Assembly: GCA_964427855.1 (NCBI GenBank)
Contig: CAYRVH010000003.1
Coordinates: 33,974 to 97,973 of the forward strand
Reading direction: 5' to 3'
DNA length: 64,000 bases
Source: JAUPKT01 sp964427855
Lineage (GTDB): Bacteria > Desulfobacterota > Desulfomonilia > Desulfomonilales > Desulfomonilaceae
Shown here: positions 1-9,576 of the stretch, piece after piece
Layout of the letters: each line of letters opens with the position of its first letter
Numbering within the stretch: the first letter of the stretch is position 1
The notes under the pieces: model-generated
Seen by the model: the letters and a program-made list of their open reading frames with translations, nothing else
Database searches by the model: none
Told to the model about the DNA's origin: nothing
Program-made: the position numbers and the translations under genes

Positions 1-285
1 GGCTTAGGCAGCCGCCTCTTGAAAGGTTGCCTTGGTTCGCCCTTTAGATGTTGTATCGAGCAATTCTCGAAAGTGCAGCAAGTGCCACACCCTGCATAAG
101 CGGGAACAGTCGCTCATCGCATATTTCCCTGCCCCTTCCTTGAGGCTACTGAAAGTCGCGTCCCCATCGTTTGTTTCCCCAAGCCATTGTGATAGATTTA
201 GGTGGAATCTCTGCTGAAGAAAACAGAGCAACAGCCATCTCGGGGGTATAGGGCTGACAAGCCTCGATAACGAAGGGAATCTGAC
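1..285. other. Leading spacer, no supported gene
   Basis: Short reading frames on both strands here have no recognisable family features and no convincing ribosome binding site. The first 47 bases could be the tail of an upstream plus-strand gene ending in TAG, but only about 14 codons are visible. The last bases before 286 hold the polA ribosome binding site (GAAGGGA about 8 bases before the ATG). Confidence 0.4.
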
Positions 286-2960
286 ATGTCTCGGGAGCAT
301 GAAACCTTATACGTGATAGATGGGAGTTCTTACATTCATAGGGCCTATCACGCCATGGGAGGCCTCACCAATTCCAAGGGTTTTCCCACGGGAGCGGTTT
401 TCGGCTTTACGGCCATGTTGATGAAAACCCTGAAAGACAAGTCCCCCAAACGGATTGTTGTGGTGTTCGATGCAAAGGGCAAGACGTTTCGGCACGATAT
501 TTTTCCGGAATACAAGGCCAATCGACCGCCCATGCCGGAAGACCTGCGCGTACAAATTCCCAAGATCTATGATGTGGTGCACAACTATGGCGTCCCCGCC
601 CTTGCCGTTGAAGGGTATGAGGCCGATGATATAGTGGCAACGCTCACGCGGCTTGCCACGGCAAAGCAGTGGGATGTTGTCATTATATCCTCTGATAAAG
701 ATCTCATGCAACTAGTCGGCGGCAACGTGTTAATGTGGGATCCGCAGAGGGACGTGGAGTATGACGCCGCTGCAGTAAAGGAAAAATTCGGAGTGGGTCC
801 AGCGCGTCTCCTTGATTTCATGGCTCTCACGGGAGACAGCTCGGACAATGTGCCGGGAGTCCCTGGCGTGGGTCCCAAGACGGCGTCTCAACTCATAAAC
901 CAGTTTGGCACACTCGATGCCCTGTATGAAAATATCGCAACGATACCTCAAGAAAAACTAAGAGCCAAGATTGCCGATCATAAGGAAAAGGCTCTCGTGA
1001 GTCGAAGGCTCGTGTCCCTGGCCGCCGAGGTTCCATTAGACGTACCTCTGGAGAGCCTTCAGCTTAGAGAGCCCAATGTCGATGGCCTGCGGAAACTTTT
1101 TCATGAACTGGAATTTAAGAAATTCATGGCCGACTTGCCTGCGGAGAAGGCGCTAGACTACTCGGGATATACCACGGTTGCCTCGGTGGACGAGCTGCAA
1201 AGATGGACGGCTGATATACAGCGGAAAAAGAAATTCGCCATGGACATTGAGAGCACGTCTCTATCGCCGGTTCAGGCTGACCTCGTGGGGATATCCTTGT
1301 GCACGGGTATTGGTGAGGCATGCTATATTCCCATAGGTCACGACAAAGGTCCTCAGCTCCCCAAGGCCACTGTACTTCGCGCACTCAAGCCGATCCTCGA
1401 GGATGATTCATATGCAAAGATCGGTCAAAACATCAAGTACGACATTATTATCATGAAAAAGGAAGGGATCGAGGCGCGCGGAATCGTTTTTGATACGATG
1501 ATCGCTTCGTATCTCCTGGATCCGTCTCGACGAGGGCATTCCCTTGATGACCTGGCCGAAGCATATCTCAATCACCGCATGATTCCGATCCGTGATCTCA
1601 TCGGATCAGGCAAATCCCAGATGAATTTCTCGTCAGTCCCTATAGAAAAGGCTGCAGAATATTCCTGTGAAGACGCCGAGGTCACCTTCCGAATCGCTGA
1701 GATACTCGGTCCCAAAATAGGCCAACAAGGTTTAGAACCACTGTTCCGAGACGTGGAGCTTCCGCTGATACCTATCTTGGCAGACATGGAACTCGCGGGC
1801 GTGTTCGTGGACACGGCATATTTGGCTGAACTGTCAAAGGAATTCGCAGCGATGTTGGACAAGATTGAATCGGAAGTTTACGCCCTTGCTGGTGAATCGT
1901 TCAACATCAATTCTCCCAAACAGTTGTCGGAGATCTTGTTTCAGAAGCTTGCTCTTNNNNNNNNNNNNNNNNNNAGAAGACTAAAAGCGGTCAATCCACT
2001 GCCCTGGACGTTCTCGAGGAACTGGCCGTTCAACACGAGCTGCCTCGAAAGATATTGGAATACAGGTCAATATTCAAATTGAAGACGACTTACGTTGACA
2101 CCTTGCCCACCTTAGTCAATCCTGCGACCGGCCGCATCCACACGTCGTATAATCAAGCTGTGGCGGCAACCGGCCGGCTGTCATCCTCTGACCCAAATCT
2201 CCAGAATATCCCTGTTCGCACCAACGAGGGGCGAAAAATCCGCAAGGCCTTTCAACCGGCGAAAGGCTGTCTTTTTGTATCCGCCGACTATTCCCAGATC
2301 GAATTACGCGTCATGGCACATTTGTCGGGTGACAAAAGGCTTGCTGAGGCGTTTACCCTCGGCGAAGACATCCATGCTATAACTGCGGCCGGTATCTTTG
2401 GGTGTTCGCCGGCCCTGGTCACTCCTGAGATGCGGCGCAAGGCCAAGGCAATAAATTTCGGGATCATATACGGCATGGGGCCTTTCAAACTGGCCCAACA
2501 AATCGGCGTAGGACTCAAGTTGGCAAAAAAATACTTGGAGGAATATTACGAGACATATGCCGGGGTGAAGACATTTATGGAGCAGCTCCCTGAACAGGCG
2601 AAGAAGGACGGCTTTGTGACCACAATCCTCGGCAGAAAACGTTTTCTGCCGGACCTGAACAGTCCGAACAAGATAGCCCAGCAGGCTGCGTTCAGGATGG
2701 CGGTAAACACGACGATCCAGGGAAGCGCGGCGGACTTGATGAAGTTGGCCATGATCAAGGTGTATCACAAGCTTAAGGAAAAGCGCATTCCCGGCCGAAT
2801 GATACTTCAAGTCCATGATGAACTCATTCTAGAGGTCGAAGCGCCGCAGGTACAAGAGGCTGCTGAAACTGTAAAGTTCGAGATGGAAAACGTGTACACT
2901 ATGAGCGTTCCCCTCGTGGTGGACGTTTCCGTGGGACACAACTGGGAAGAGGCGCACTGA
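286..2960 (+). CDS. polA: DNA polymerase I (interrupted by an 18-N assembly gap)
   Basis: Family A DNA polymerase, used for Okazaki fragment processing and repair. All three domains are visible. The 5'-nuclease part (residues 1 to about 290) has GYEADDIVATL and SSDKDLM plus a DNVPGVPGVGPKTA helix-hairpin-helix. The 3'-5' exonuclease part keeps its acidic motifs (DIE, NIKYD, YSCED), so proofreading should be active. The polymerase part shows motif A DYSQIELR, motif B around INFGIIYG and motif C VHDE. Positions 1957-1974 are N. The upstream part reads in one frame up to QKLAL, and the downstream part resumes in another at KTKSGQSTALDVLEELA, exactly the expected next segment. One intact gene with about five residues unresolved is therefore more likely than a broken one. 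The stop overlaps the cinA start by one base (TGATG). Confidence 0.96.
1957..1974. other. Assembly gap inside polA
   Basis: Run of 18 N. Protein alignment logic (QKLAL before, KTKSG after) says only a handful of residues are missing. The true length differs from 18 by a non-multiple of three, because the reading frame changes across the gap. Confidence 0.95.
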
Positions 2961-4267
2961 TGGAAAAAACGATAGATGCGTGGATACTCACCATCGGCAA
3001 CGAAATCACCAACGGCGTCATAACGGACACCAATCGGGAGACCATCAGCAAGGAATTGCGAACGGTGGGGGTGACGGTCAAGGGAATGTCATCAGTTCCC
3101 GACGATGTCGACGCGATACAGGATGCGCTGAGGCTGGCAATGGAGAGGGCACGCGTGACCATCGTATCAGGCGGCCTTGGTCCTACAGAGGATGACAAGA
3201 CCGCCCAAGGAGCGGCTGCGCTGTTGGGCGCGCCCCTGGAACTCGACGAAGAACAGCTTTCAAGGATCCAAAGCCGTTTTCAAAAATGGGGACGTCCCAT
3301 GGCGCCGTCCAACGCCAAGCAGGCCCTCTTTCCTGCTGGCGCCACTCCCATTCCAAACGACTACGGCACCGCGCCAGGATTTGTCATCCAAAGAGAGGGC
3401 AGAATCGCGCTTTTCTTTCCCGGTATCCCAAGGGAAATGCTGCCGATGCTTCGAGAACGGGGCATACCATTAATTCTGAAACACTTCAAAACCCCTGTCC
3501 AAGTATTCAAGAATCGTACCATTTGCGTCTATGGGCTCACTGAATCCAGGCTTGGCGAGGTTTTGTCCGATTTGGCCGTGGACGAACAAAACTATCATCT
3601 CGCCTTCCTGCCGCGATTCCCCATCATTCGGCTCAGGATAGACGTGAGAGGAGAAAACGACGAAGAGGTGGAGCAGCTCCTCGCTAAGAAACAAGAGCAG
3701 ATCGAGGCCAGGATCAGAGAGAACATCATTTCCTTAGACGGCCGCTCCATGGAGCAGGTGGTGCTCGACCTGCTGGAAGCTCGCGGTATGACGATAGGGC
3801 TTGGGGAATCCATTACGGGCGGTATGATTGGCGAGATGTTGACTCGCGTACCAGGCTCGTCCAAGACTTTTCTTGGCTCGGTGGTGGGCTATTCCAACCG
3901 GATGAAGGTGCAGGCGTTAGGCGTTTCGGAGAAGACGCTCCTGGCCTATGGGGCCGTTTCGGGGCAATGCGCGGAAGAAATGGCAGTGGGGGCACAAAGA
4001 GTTGCCAAGGCGGCGGTGGGGTTGTCGGTGACGGGCATTGCGGGGCCGGACGGCGGCACGGACGCCAAGCCGGTGGGGACATTTTTTGTGGGGCTTGCCG
4101 TAGGGTCTACGGTGTTGAGCCGCGGATATTTTCTTCCTGGCGAACGGGCATGGGTAAGAAAGTTAGCAGCCATGCAGTCCCTCGATCTGTTGCGGCGGTA
4201 TTTCCTTGGCTATCGGCTGCACGGAGAGACGTATCAAAGCGATTCTTCACCGTCTTCTGGGACGTGA
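2960..4267 (+). CDS. cinA: CinA-like nicotinamide mononucleotide deamidase
   Basis: 435-residue two-domain CinA protein. The N-terminal half is the molybdopterin-binding (MoCF/COG1058) fold with ILTIGNEITNGVITDTN and VSGGLGPTEDDKT. The C-terminal half (from about residue 265) is the PncC-type amidase, with GESITGG in place of the usual AESxTGG, then GSVVGYSN and SVTGIAGPDGG. The family removes the amide from nicotinamide mononucleotide in pyridine nucleotide recycling; the role of the N-terminal domain (ADP-ribose pyrophosphatase activity in some members) is known only for relatives. The ATG shares its A with the polA stop, so the two are probably translationally coupled. The gene runs convergently into lpxB, 41 bases away. 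Confidence 0.93.
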   Translation: MEKTIDAWILTIGNEITNGVITDTNRETISKELRTVGVTVKGMSSVPDDVDAIQDALRLAMERARVTIVSGGLGPTEDDKTAQGAAALLGAPLELDEEQLSRIQSRFQKWGRPMAPSNAKQALFPAGATPIPNDYGTAPGFVIQREGRIALFFPGIPREMLPMLRERGIPLILKHFKTPVQVFKNRTICVYGLTESRLGEVLSDLAVDEQNYHLAFLPRFPIIRLRIDVRGENDEEVEQLLAKKQEQIEARIRENIISLDGRSMEQVVLDLLEARGMTIGLGESITGGMIGEMLTRVPGSSKTFLGSVVGYSNRMKVQALGVSEKTLLAYGAVSGQCAEEMAVGAQRVAKAAVGLSVTGIAGPDGGTDAKPVGTFFVGLAVGSTVLSRGYFLPGERAWVRKLAAMQSLDLLRRYFLGYRLHGETYQSDSSPSSGT

Positions 4268-4308
4268 GCGGGCTGATTTGTGGCAGTAACTGCACAGGTC
4301 ACTCTCCG

Positions 4309-5577
4309 CTACGGCCGCGCCTCGGAGGCCGTACCCACCAAAAGGCATTCCAGGACAACGCTCGCAGGACTGATGTCACTGCGAGAGGGGCTGAGCATCT
4401 CACGAAGCGCCTGAAAACCCTCCTTCATAGCCCGCACCAGCCGTTCGTCCGTCTGGAACTTAAAGAGCCATCCAGCCACCTCTGCCCCAGAGGCGTTGTC
4501 CTGGAGCAACTCTGGGACGAACAGCATCCGCCCACATTCGAGGCATCGCACCTCGACTCCCGCGTCTCTCATGATTTTCAATGGGCCTTGGTCATCGCCT
4601 GCCTTGAGCGCAAGCACGTTGGCAATCGCCACATGGATGTCTTGATCCATGAGAAGTGGTTTTAGGACTCGGCGGGCCAGAAACCAACTCATGGCACCGA
4701 GTTTATACACGACCACGTGCGGCATCTGTGCGAGCGCCGCTTGGAGCGTGGCGGTGCCTGACGTTACTATTCCGAAATCGCTCGCCCTCATACATGTCGC
4801 CGCAGCCTGTAGATGGATCGAGACGGGCAGATTGTATTCCTCAAGTATGGCACGGACGAGTTTTTCGAGGTGCTGTCCCGCGAGGGGTAAGATAAACTGG
4901 GTCTCTGGATAACGCTCTCGATACAGCGCCGATGCCTCACACATAACAGGCAGGAGGCGGCTTACTTCCGCTGGTCGACTGCCCGGCGCCAGAGCGATGA
5001 CGCACTTGTCCACGTCCAGTCCCAATTGCCTTCGCATCGCCGCCTTATCTGCCTCCGAGGGTATGTCTCTCACCATGGTATGCCCTACAAAATCAGCCCT
5101 TACTCCTGCGGCGCGGTATAGTTCCTCTTCAAAAGGAAAGATGGTCATCATTCGATCAACCCGGCGAGCGATTTTTTTAATGCGGCCCTTTCGCCACGCC
5201 CAGACCTGTGGACTGATAAAATAACACACAGGGATCGAGTTTCTGTGGGCCACTTTGCAAAGCATCAGATTTACGTCAGGGAAGTCCACGGGCACGAAAA
5301 GGTCGTGCCCGCCGGCTTTGAGCTCATGTTTCATTGTGGCATAGGCCTTCTTTATATTACGAAGCTTCCCAACCCCTTCACTGAATCCGATGGTGTTGAT
5401 ATCGCGGTAGTGATGGAGCAATTCCATTCCTGCATCGGCCAACGCCTCCCCCCCTATTCCTGAGACGCGCACGTTGGGATTGCGGGCTTTGAGGTCTCGT
5501 ACCATAGCGGCGGCGTGGTAGTCGCCGGAGGCTTCTCCTGCGAGGAGGAGTATCGACGGGTGGCGCTGAGGAGTCAC
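4309..5577 (-). CDS. lpxB: Lipid-A-disaccharide synthase with a CxxC insertion
   Basis: LpxB (GT19) condenses UDP-2,3-diacylglucosamine with lipid X to form the lipid A disaccharide at the inner membrane. Seen here: AGEASGD (residues 13-19), the SPQVWAWRKGRIKKI segment, FVGHTMVRDIP and ALAPGSRPAEV, then VTSGTATLQAAL and MPHVVVYKLG. At 422 residues it is longer than the usual 380 or so. The excess sits at about residues 323-349, between the HVAIANVLA and FVPELLQD stretches that normally lie close together. The insert contains CLECG (Cys345, Cys348). The start is GTG with AGG six to seven bases upstream. It is divergent from the radical-SAM gene at 5774. No other lipid A genes are adjacent. Confidence 0.95.
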   Translation of the reverse strand: MTPQRHPSILLLAGEASGDYHAAAMVRDLKARNPNVRVSGIGGEALADAGMELLHHYRDINTIGFSEGVGKLRNIKKAYATMKHELKAGGHDLFVPVDFPDVNLMLCKVAHRNSIPVCYFISPQVWAWRKGRIKKIARRVDRMMTIFPFEEELYRAAGVRADFVGHTMVRDIPSEADKAAMRRQLGLDVDKCVIALAPGSRPAEVSRLLPVMCEASALYRERYPETQFILPLAGQHLEKLVRAILEEYNLPVSIHLQAAATCMRASDFGIVTSGTATLQAALAQMPHVVVYKLGAMSWFLARRVLKPLLMDQDIHVAIANVLALKAGDDQGPLKIMRDAGVEVRCLECGRMLFVPELLQDNASGAEVAGWLFKFQTDERLVRAMKEGFQALREMLSPSRSDISPASVVLECLLVGTASEARP

Positions 5578-5773
5578 GGGTTACCTGATTTAGATCTTAA
5601 ACATTTCAGTATCGCGCTTTGTTTTTTTCTTGACAACAAAAAAATCTGTGATAAGCGTGCTCACCAAAATAACATTTTTCCCAAAATATATCAATCGGAT
5701 GATCGGGAATACTCGAACCAGTCGCGTTCCCATCTCCATGTGATGATGTAGTTTGCCAGGCGGCGCATTAGTT

Positions 5774-7294
5774 ATGAAACTTGGACTGTGCGAGAAGTGC
5801 GGCAACCCCACGGATGCCTGTTATGAAATACGCGACAACAAGGTGTATCTGGTGAAATTCTGCCAGGATTGCGGGAGGACCGCGTCGCTCGTCACAAAAG
5901 ATGCACGCAAGTGGATGTGGAAAAGGGACATTACGCAATATCAAGAGCCCTCATGCGCTGCGTGCACCCTCAATTGCGCCTCCTGCGATCATCAGCAGCA
6001 CAAAAAACCTAACACGGTCGCCATCGACGTGACAAATCTTTGCAACCAGCATTGTCCCATCTGTTTGGCATATGTGGATGCCATGGGATTCGCGTATCAT
6101 CCCCCCCTGGCATATTTTGAAAAGATTTTCAAGCATTTCCAGCACCAAGAGCCTCGCCCGAATATTTGTTTTTTCGGCGGCGAGCCCACAGTCCACAAAG
6201 ATTTTTTGGAGATCGTTCGGCTTGCCAAATCTTATGGCTTTCAGGTTCAGGTCTTCACCAATGGGATTAAACTCGCTGACGAGAAATATTGCAAGGAGCT
6301 GTGCTCCCTGGGCATTCAAGTCAATTTTGGCTTTGACGGCACCAAAAAGGAGATTTATCACGTCTTGCGGGGCGACAATTCACTGGCGGTGAAGAAAAGG
6401 GCTTTCGAGAATGTTATTTCCTGCGGGGTGAACAGGTTGGCGGTCATCACCACGGTGGCGAACGGCGTCAATGACGCCGATATGGAGAATGTACTCCATT
6501 TTATCCATCAGTACAGAGATCATGTGTCCGTGTGGGGTTTCGTACCACTGACACCCTGCTGGGAAGGGGAAGTGGACCTCGATCCGACCACGACAGAGTG
6601 CGTTGAACGGATATTTCAGAAATTGCTGCCTGATATCGAGTTCGTTCCCACCGGTATGATGAACTTTCAGGTCTTATCGAGATTTTTCGGTAGACAGACC
6701 CTTGGGGGATCTCATCCCTATTGCGAGAGCGCCACGCTTCTCGTGTCGGACGGCACAGGCTACACCCCAATCTCCACATACCTCCGGATACCTCTCTCGG
6801 AGTTTCTTGTGCGTCTTAGAAAGCTCGATGAATCCTTGGTGACTCGGCGGGCTTCGATATCTTCACACGGTATTCGCAGACGTTGGTTCGACCTCAAGAC
6901 GTTCGCTTCGACTGTTCGCATCTTTGCTCACTCATGCAATTGGAGGAAGATTCTAGGGAAGCCAATGTGGTGGAACGCGCTGATGGCCCTCATGGACCTC
7001 GTACGAGGCGGCAAGATCGATCGCGTGCTGGCGCGGCGAACAAACTTCAAAAATATTCTCACCCTCATCACCATACCCTATGAAGACAAGGGCGGGCTGG
7101 AGGATGCGCGTCTGCACGATTGTCCCGCGGTATTTGCTTACGAGGATGTGGAGACTGGGCAGATTCGGACAACCGCCTTTTGTTCGTGGCAAACTATTAA
7201 AGATGAGACCTGCCGAAAGATTCAGGCGCATTACGACGAACAGATCGTACCGAAAAATTCGTCCCAGAGAATATCAGCATCCGGGACATCCTGA
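5774..7294 (+). CDS. Radical-SAM protein of the MJ0619/tetraether-synthase-like type
   Basis: 506 residues from the ATG at 5774; a TTG seven codons upstream is the alternative start. The radical-SAM cluster motif is CNQHCPIC (Cys90, Cys94, Cys97), followed by CFFGGEPTVHKDF and VFTNGIKL. The N-terminus carries paired cysteines typical of the MJ0619 family: Cys6/9, Cys30/33 and Cys61/64/68/71, before a VAIDVTNLC strand. Established relatives include archaeal tetraether synthase (Tes), and bacterial relatives have been proposed to make membrane-spanning lipids. Function here is inference: the family level is fairly safe, the substrate is not. The gene stands alone, divergent from lpxB. A possible -35 TTGACA lies at 5630-5635, with only a weak -10. 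Confidence 0.75.
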   Translation: MKLGLCEKCGNPTDACYEIRDNKVYLVKFCQDCGRTASLVTKDARKWMWKRDITQYQEPSCAACTLNCASCDHQQHKKPNTVAIDVTNLCNQHCPICLAYVDAMGFAYHPPLAYFEKIFKHFQHQEPRPNICFFGGEPTVHKDFLEIVRLAKSYGFQVQVFTNGIKLADEKYCKELCSLGIQVNFGFDGTKKEIYHVLRGDNSLAVKKRAFENVISCGVNRLAVITTVANGVNDADMENVLHFIHQYRDHVSVWGFVPLTPCWEGEVDLDPTTTECVERIFQKLLPDIEFVPTGMMNFQVLSRFFGRQTLGGSHPYCESATLLVSDGTGYTPISTYLRIPLSEFLVRLRKLDESLVTRRASISSHGIRRRWFDLKTFASTVRIFAHSCNWRKILGKPMWWNALMALMDLVRGGKIDRVLARRTNFKNILTLITIPYEDKGGLEDARLHDCPAVFAYEDVETGQIRTTAFCSWQTIKDETCRKIQAHYDEQIVPKNSSQRISASGTS

Positions 7295-7349
7295 TACCTC
7301 TGTCGTCTCTCGATGCTCCGGCTAACGAAGCGCCTTCCTGGGCCTGCTG

Positions 7350-7619
7350 CTACCTCTGCGGAGTATACCAAGGATGAGAGGGTAAAGGGGCCCAGGAACC
7401 GGGTTGTCGCCACGTGACTTTACCCCCGGGAAACACCACTGCTCCGCCGTGAGGCCCCCAGTGTACTGCGCCGTAAGGGAAACTCACTCGTCCTCCAGGC
7501 CCTTGCACCTCGATTCCAACTCCGGGCAAAGACAGCCAGAATGCGTCTCCATGTTTACAGAAACAGGCGCAAATAACTGTCGCGGCAACCACTAGTATTG
7601 TCTTTGACACGCGTCGCAT
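7350..7619 (-). CDS. Small exported glycine-rich protein
   Basis: 89 residues. The N-terminus (RRVSKTILVVAATVICAC) is a positively charged, hydrophobic export signal with possible cleavage near HGDA. The mature part is short, Gly/Pro/Trp-rich and repetitive, with alternating motifs such as GPGGRVSFPYG and GPHGGAVVFPGG. A strong ribosome binding site (AAAGGA, 8 bases before the ATG) supports a real gene. No family recognised. It lies antisense to the space between the radical-SAM gene and the glycosyltransferase, with about 100 bases to the latter's start. Confidence 0.55.
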   Translation of the reverse strand: MRRVSKTILVVAATVICACFCKHGDAFWLSLPGVGIEVQGPGGRVSFPYGAVHWGPHGGAVVFPGGKVTWRQPGSWAPLPSHPWYTPQR

Positions 7620-7721
7620 CTGCGCATTCCTTTCTCATCGGTCATTGCTCATCTATACTATTATTTCGGCGCACCAAATAAAGTCTGACACCCGGACTAC
7701 ACGTGTAGGAGGTAACGAGGA

Positions 7722-8561
7722 TTGCCACTCGTGAGCGTCGTGATTCCAACTTATAACAGGCGCGATATTATCCACCGCGCCATCGATTCCGTGTTGCAGC
7801 AGGATTTCAAGGATTTCGAGCTCATTGTGGTGGATGACGGTTCCACTGACAATACGAGCGATGTGTTGGAAGTTTATGGGAAGCGAATTCGTGTAGTCTG
7901 TCAGGAGCACGCTGGAGTATCATCAGCGCGTAACCAAGGTATCAAATCAGCCCATGGGGAGTTGATAGCCTTTTTGGACTCCGATGATGAATGGCTGCCT
8001 GCCAAGTTGGGAAAACAAGTTGAGCGTCGCCGCGACGGACAGACTTCTTTCATCTGTCATACCGATGAGATATGGATGAGAGATGGACGAGAGATACCAC
8101 AAAGACAGATACATAGAAAGCAGGGAGGCCATTTTTTCGAGAGGGCCCTCGAACGATGTTTGATTAGTCCCTCTTCTGCTATGATTTCTTCCTCGTTGCT
8201 GGAGAAAGTGGGATTATTCGACGAAAATTTCCCCGCGGCCGAAGATTTCGACTTGTGGCTGAGAATAACCGCTTTCTACCGCGTAGATTTTGTTCCCGAG
8301 CCCCTCGTGATTAAACATGGAGGACGGCGTGATCAGCTCTCGGCAACCACAGTGGCAATAGACAAGTATCGCATCAGAGCGATCTTGAAAATACTATCCA
8401 ACCCTGAATTGCCGGTCCGATATCGCGAACGGGCAATAGAGGAACTCAGGCGAAAATGTGGTATCGTTGCCCAGGGGTGCAGGAAAAGGGGCAGGGAAGA
8501 AGAGGCTGCGGCCTATGAAGGATTGGCGGAATCATACTCACGAGCTGTCTATCGCTCTTGA
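7722..8561 (+). CDS. Family 2 glycosyltransferase
   Basis: 279 residues of the GT-A (GT2) fold. VSVVIPTYNRRDIIHRAIDSV opens the nucleotide-binding domain, followed by VVDDGSTD and the metal-binding LDSDDEW. The acceptor-side segment FDENFPAAEDFDLWLR (ED..LW) is also typical. It probably transfers a sugar from a nucleotide donor to a surface polysaccharide or lipid carrier; the sugar cannot be read. There is no membrane segment, so it is a soluble or peripheral enzyme. The start is TTG, chosen because a full AGGAGG lies 9 bases upstream. The 3' end overlaps the ParB-like gene by 47 bases, an unusual partner. Confidence 0.88.
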   Translation: MPLVSVVIPTYNRRDIIHRAIDSVLQQDFKDFELIVVDDGSTDNTSDVLEVYGKRIRVVCQEHAGVSSARNQGIKSAHGELIAFLDSDDEWLPAKLGKQVERRRDGQTSFICHTDEIWMRDGREIPQRQIHRKQGGHFFERALERCLISPSSAMISSSLLEKVGLFDENFPAAEDFDLWLRITAFYRVDFVPEPLVIKHGGRRDQLSATTVAIDKYRIRAILKILSNPELPVRYRERAIEELRRKCGIVAQGCRKRGREEEAAAYEGLAESYSRAVYRS

Positions 8562-9468
8562 TGATTGCGACCTAGAGGACAGGACATATCTCATCCCATG
8601 TTTTGGTGACCTGGGGCCGCTGAAAGAGTCTATTTCGGCGGTGGGGCTCATCCACAAGCCCCTCCTACAGCAAAGCGCACAGAAAAAGTGGGTTCCTGTC
8701 TTGGGGCGTAGGCGTCTTTTGGCTGCTCGAGACCTCGCATTTGGCAGCGTCGAGGCGCGAGTTCTGGACGACGAGGTCGCCGAAGCTGGGGCCTATGAGA
8801 TTGCCTTCTGGGACAATGTGACGCAGCGGCAATTCGAGACTCCGACTAAGGCAATTGTGGTTCATCGCCTACTAGAGTTGTTCCCTCGGGAGGAAGTCGC
8901 CGCACGGTTCCTCCCCACGCTTGGCATTCCTCCCCACGGACCGAGAATCGAGGCGTTGCGACGCATCGCAAAGCTGGAGCATGAGGTGCACCTCTCCCTG
9001 GCTCTGGGGAAGATAAACGAAAAGACCGCGCTCATGCTGTCCTACCTCGAGCCCCACGACAGGGGCGTGTCCATGAACTTAATCGCCCGGTTGAAACTCA
9101 ACGTCAATAAGACGTTCGAGGTGATGACCGGCCTCATAGACATGGCACGCGTCCAGGGTTGTTCCGTCAAAGAAATCCTGAATTTGGCAGAGATACAAGA
9201 AGTTTTGAGCGCTGACCAGCCTCGCGATCGCGACCCCGTTGGTGTCGGGGAATCACTGAGAAGTGTGCTGAAACGGCTGAGGCACCCGGAGCTTTGCGCC
9301 GAAGAAACCAAATTCTCGGCATGGCTGAAGAGCCAAAGGCTCCCATCGAATATCGCGGTTCGGCCAAGTCAAGCCTTCGAGGACAACTCATGTACGATTG
9401 AGATACGAGTGGACTCAAAAGAAAAAGCTCGATGTATTGTAAAGGTCCTTTCCCGTCTCGCGTCATAG
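8515..9468 (+). CDS. Orphan ParB/Spo0J-like protein
   Basis: 317 residues from ATG 8515, which has AGAGG 9 bases upstream; an in-frame start at 8458 would overlap the glycosyltransferase much further. The N-terminal part resembles the ParB CTPase/nuclease-like domain: a LKESISAVGLIHKPLL segment, then GRRRLLAARDLAFGSV in the position of the CTP-binding GERRxRA box, here with Arg for Glu. A helical middle (INEKTALMLSYL) matches the ParB KOR/helix-turn-helix region. No parA and no parS-like palindrome is nearby. A role in chromosome partition is therefore not implied; ParB-like regulators of other processes exist. Neighbour coupling to a glycosyltransferase is odd. Confidence 0.65.
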   Translation: MKDWRNHTHELSIALDDCDLEDRTYLIPCFGDLGPLKESISAVGLIHKPLLQQSAQKKWVPVLGRRRLLAARDLAFGSVEARVLDDEVAEAGAYEIAFWDNVTQRQFETPTKAIVVHRLLELFPREEVAARFLPTLGIPPHGPRIEALRRIAKLEHEVHLSLALGKINEKTALMLSYLEPHDRGVSMNLIARLKLNVNKTFEVMTGLIDMARVQGCSVKEILNLAEIQEVLSADQPRDRDPVGVGESLRSVLKRLRHPELCAEETKFSAWLKSQRLPSNIAVRPSQAFEDNSCTIEIRVDSKEKARCIVKVLSRLAS

Positions 9469-9576
9469 AGCAGACACGACCAGCGGCGGCAGTGGAAGGG
9501 TTTCGCAGGGCCTCTCGACATTCCTATAGGGGCTCTCAGGATTACTCACAAATTCGATGACGGGGCCAGCATTTGG

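Noticed and set aside
1950..1980. Programmed frameshift in polA
   Set aside because: The frame change coincides exactly with an N run, as in three other genes; an assembly gap explains all of them.
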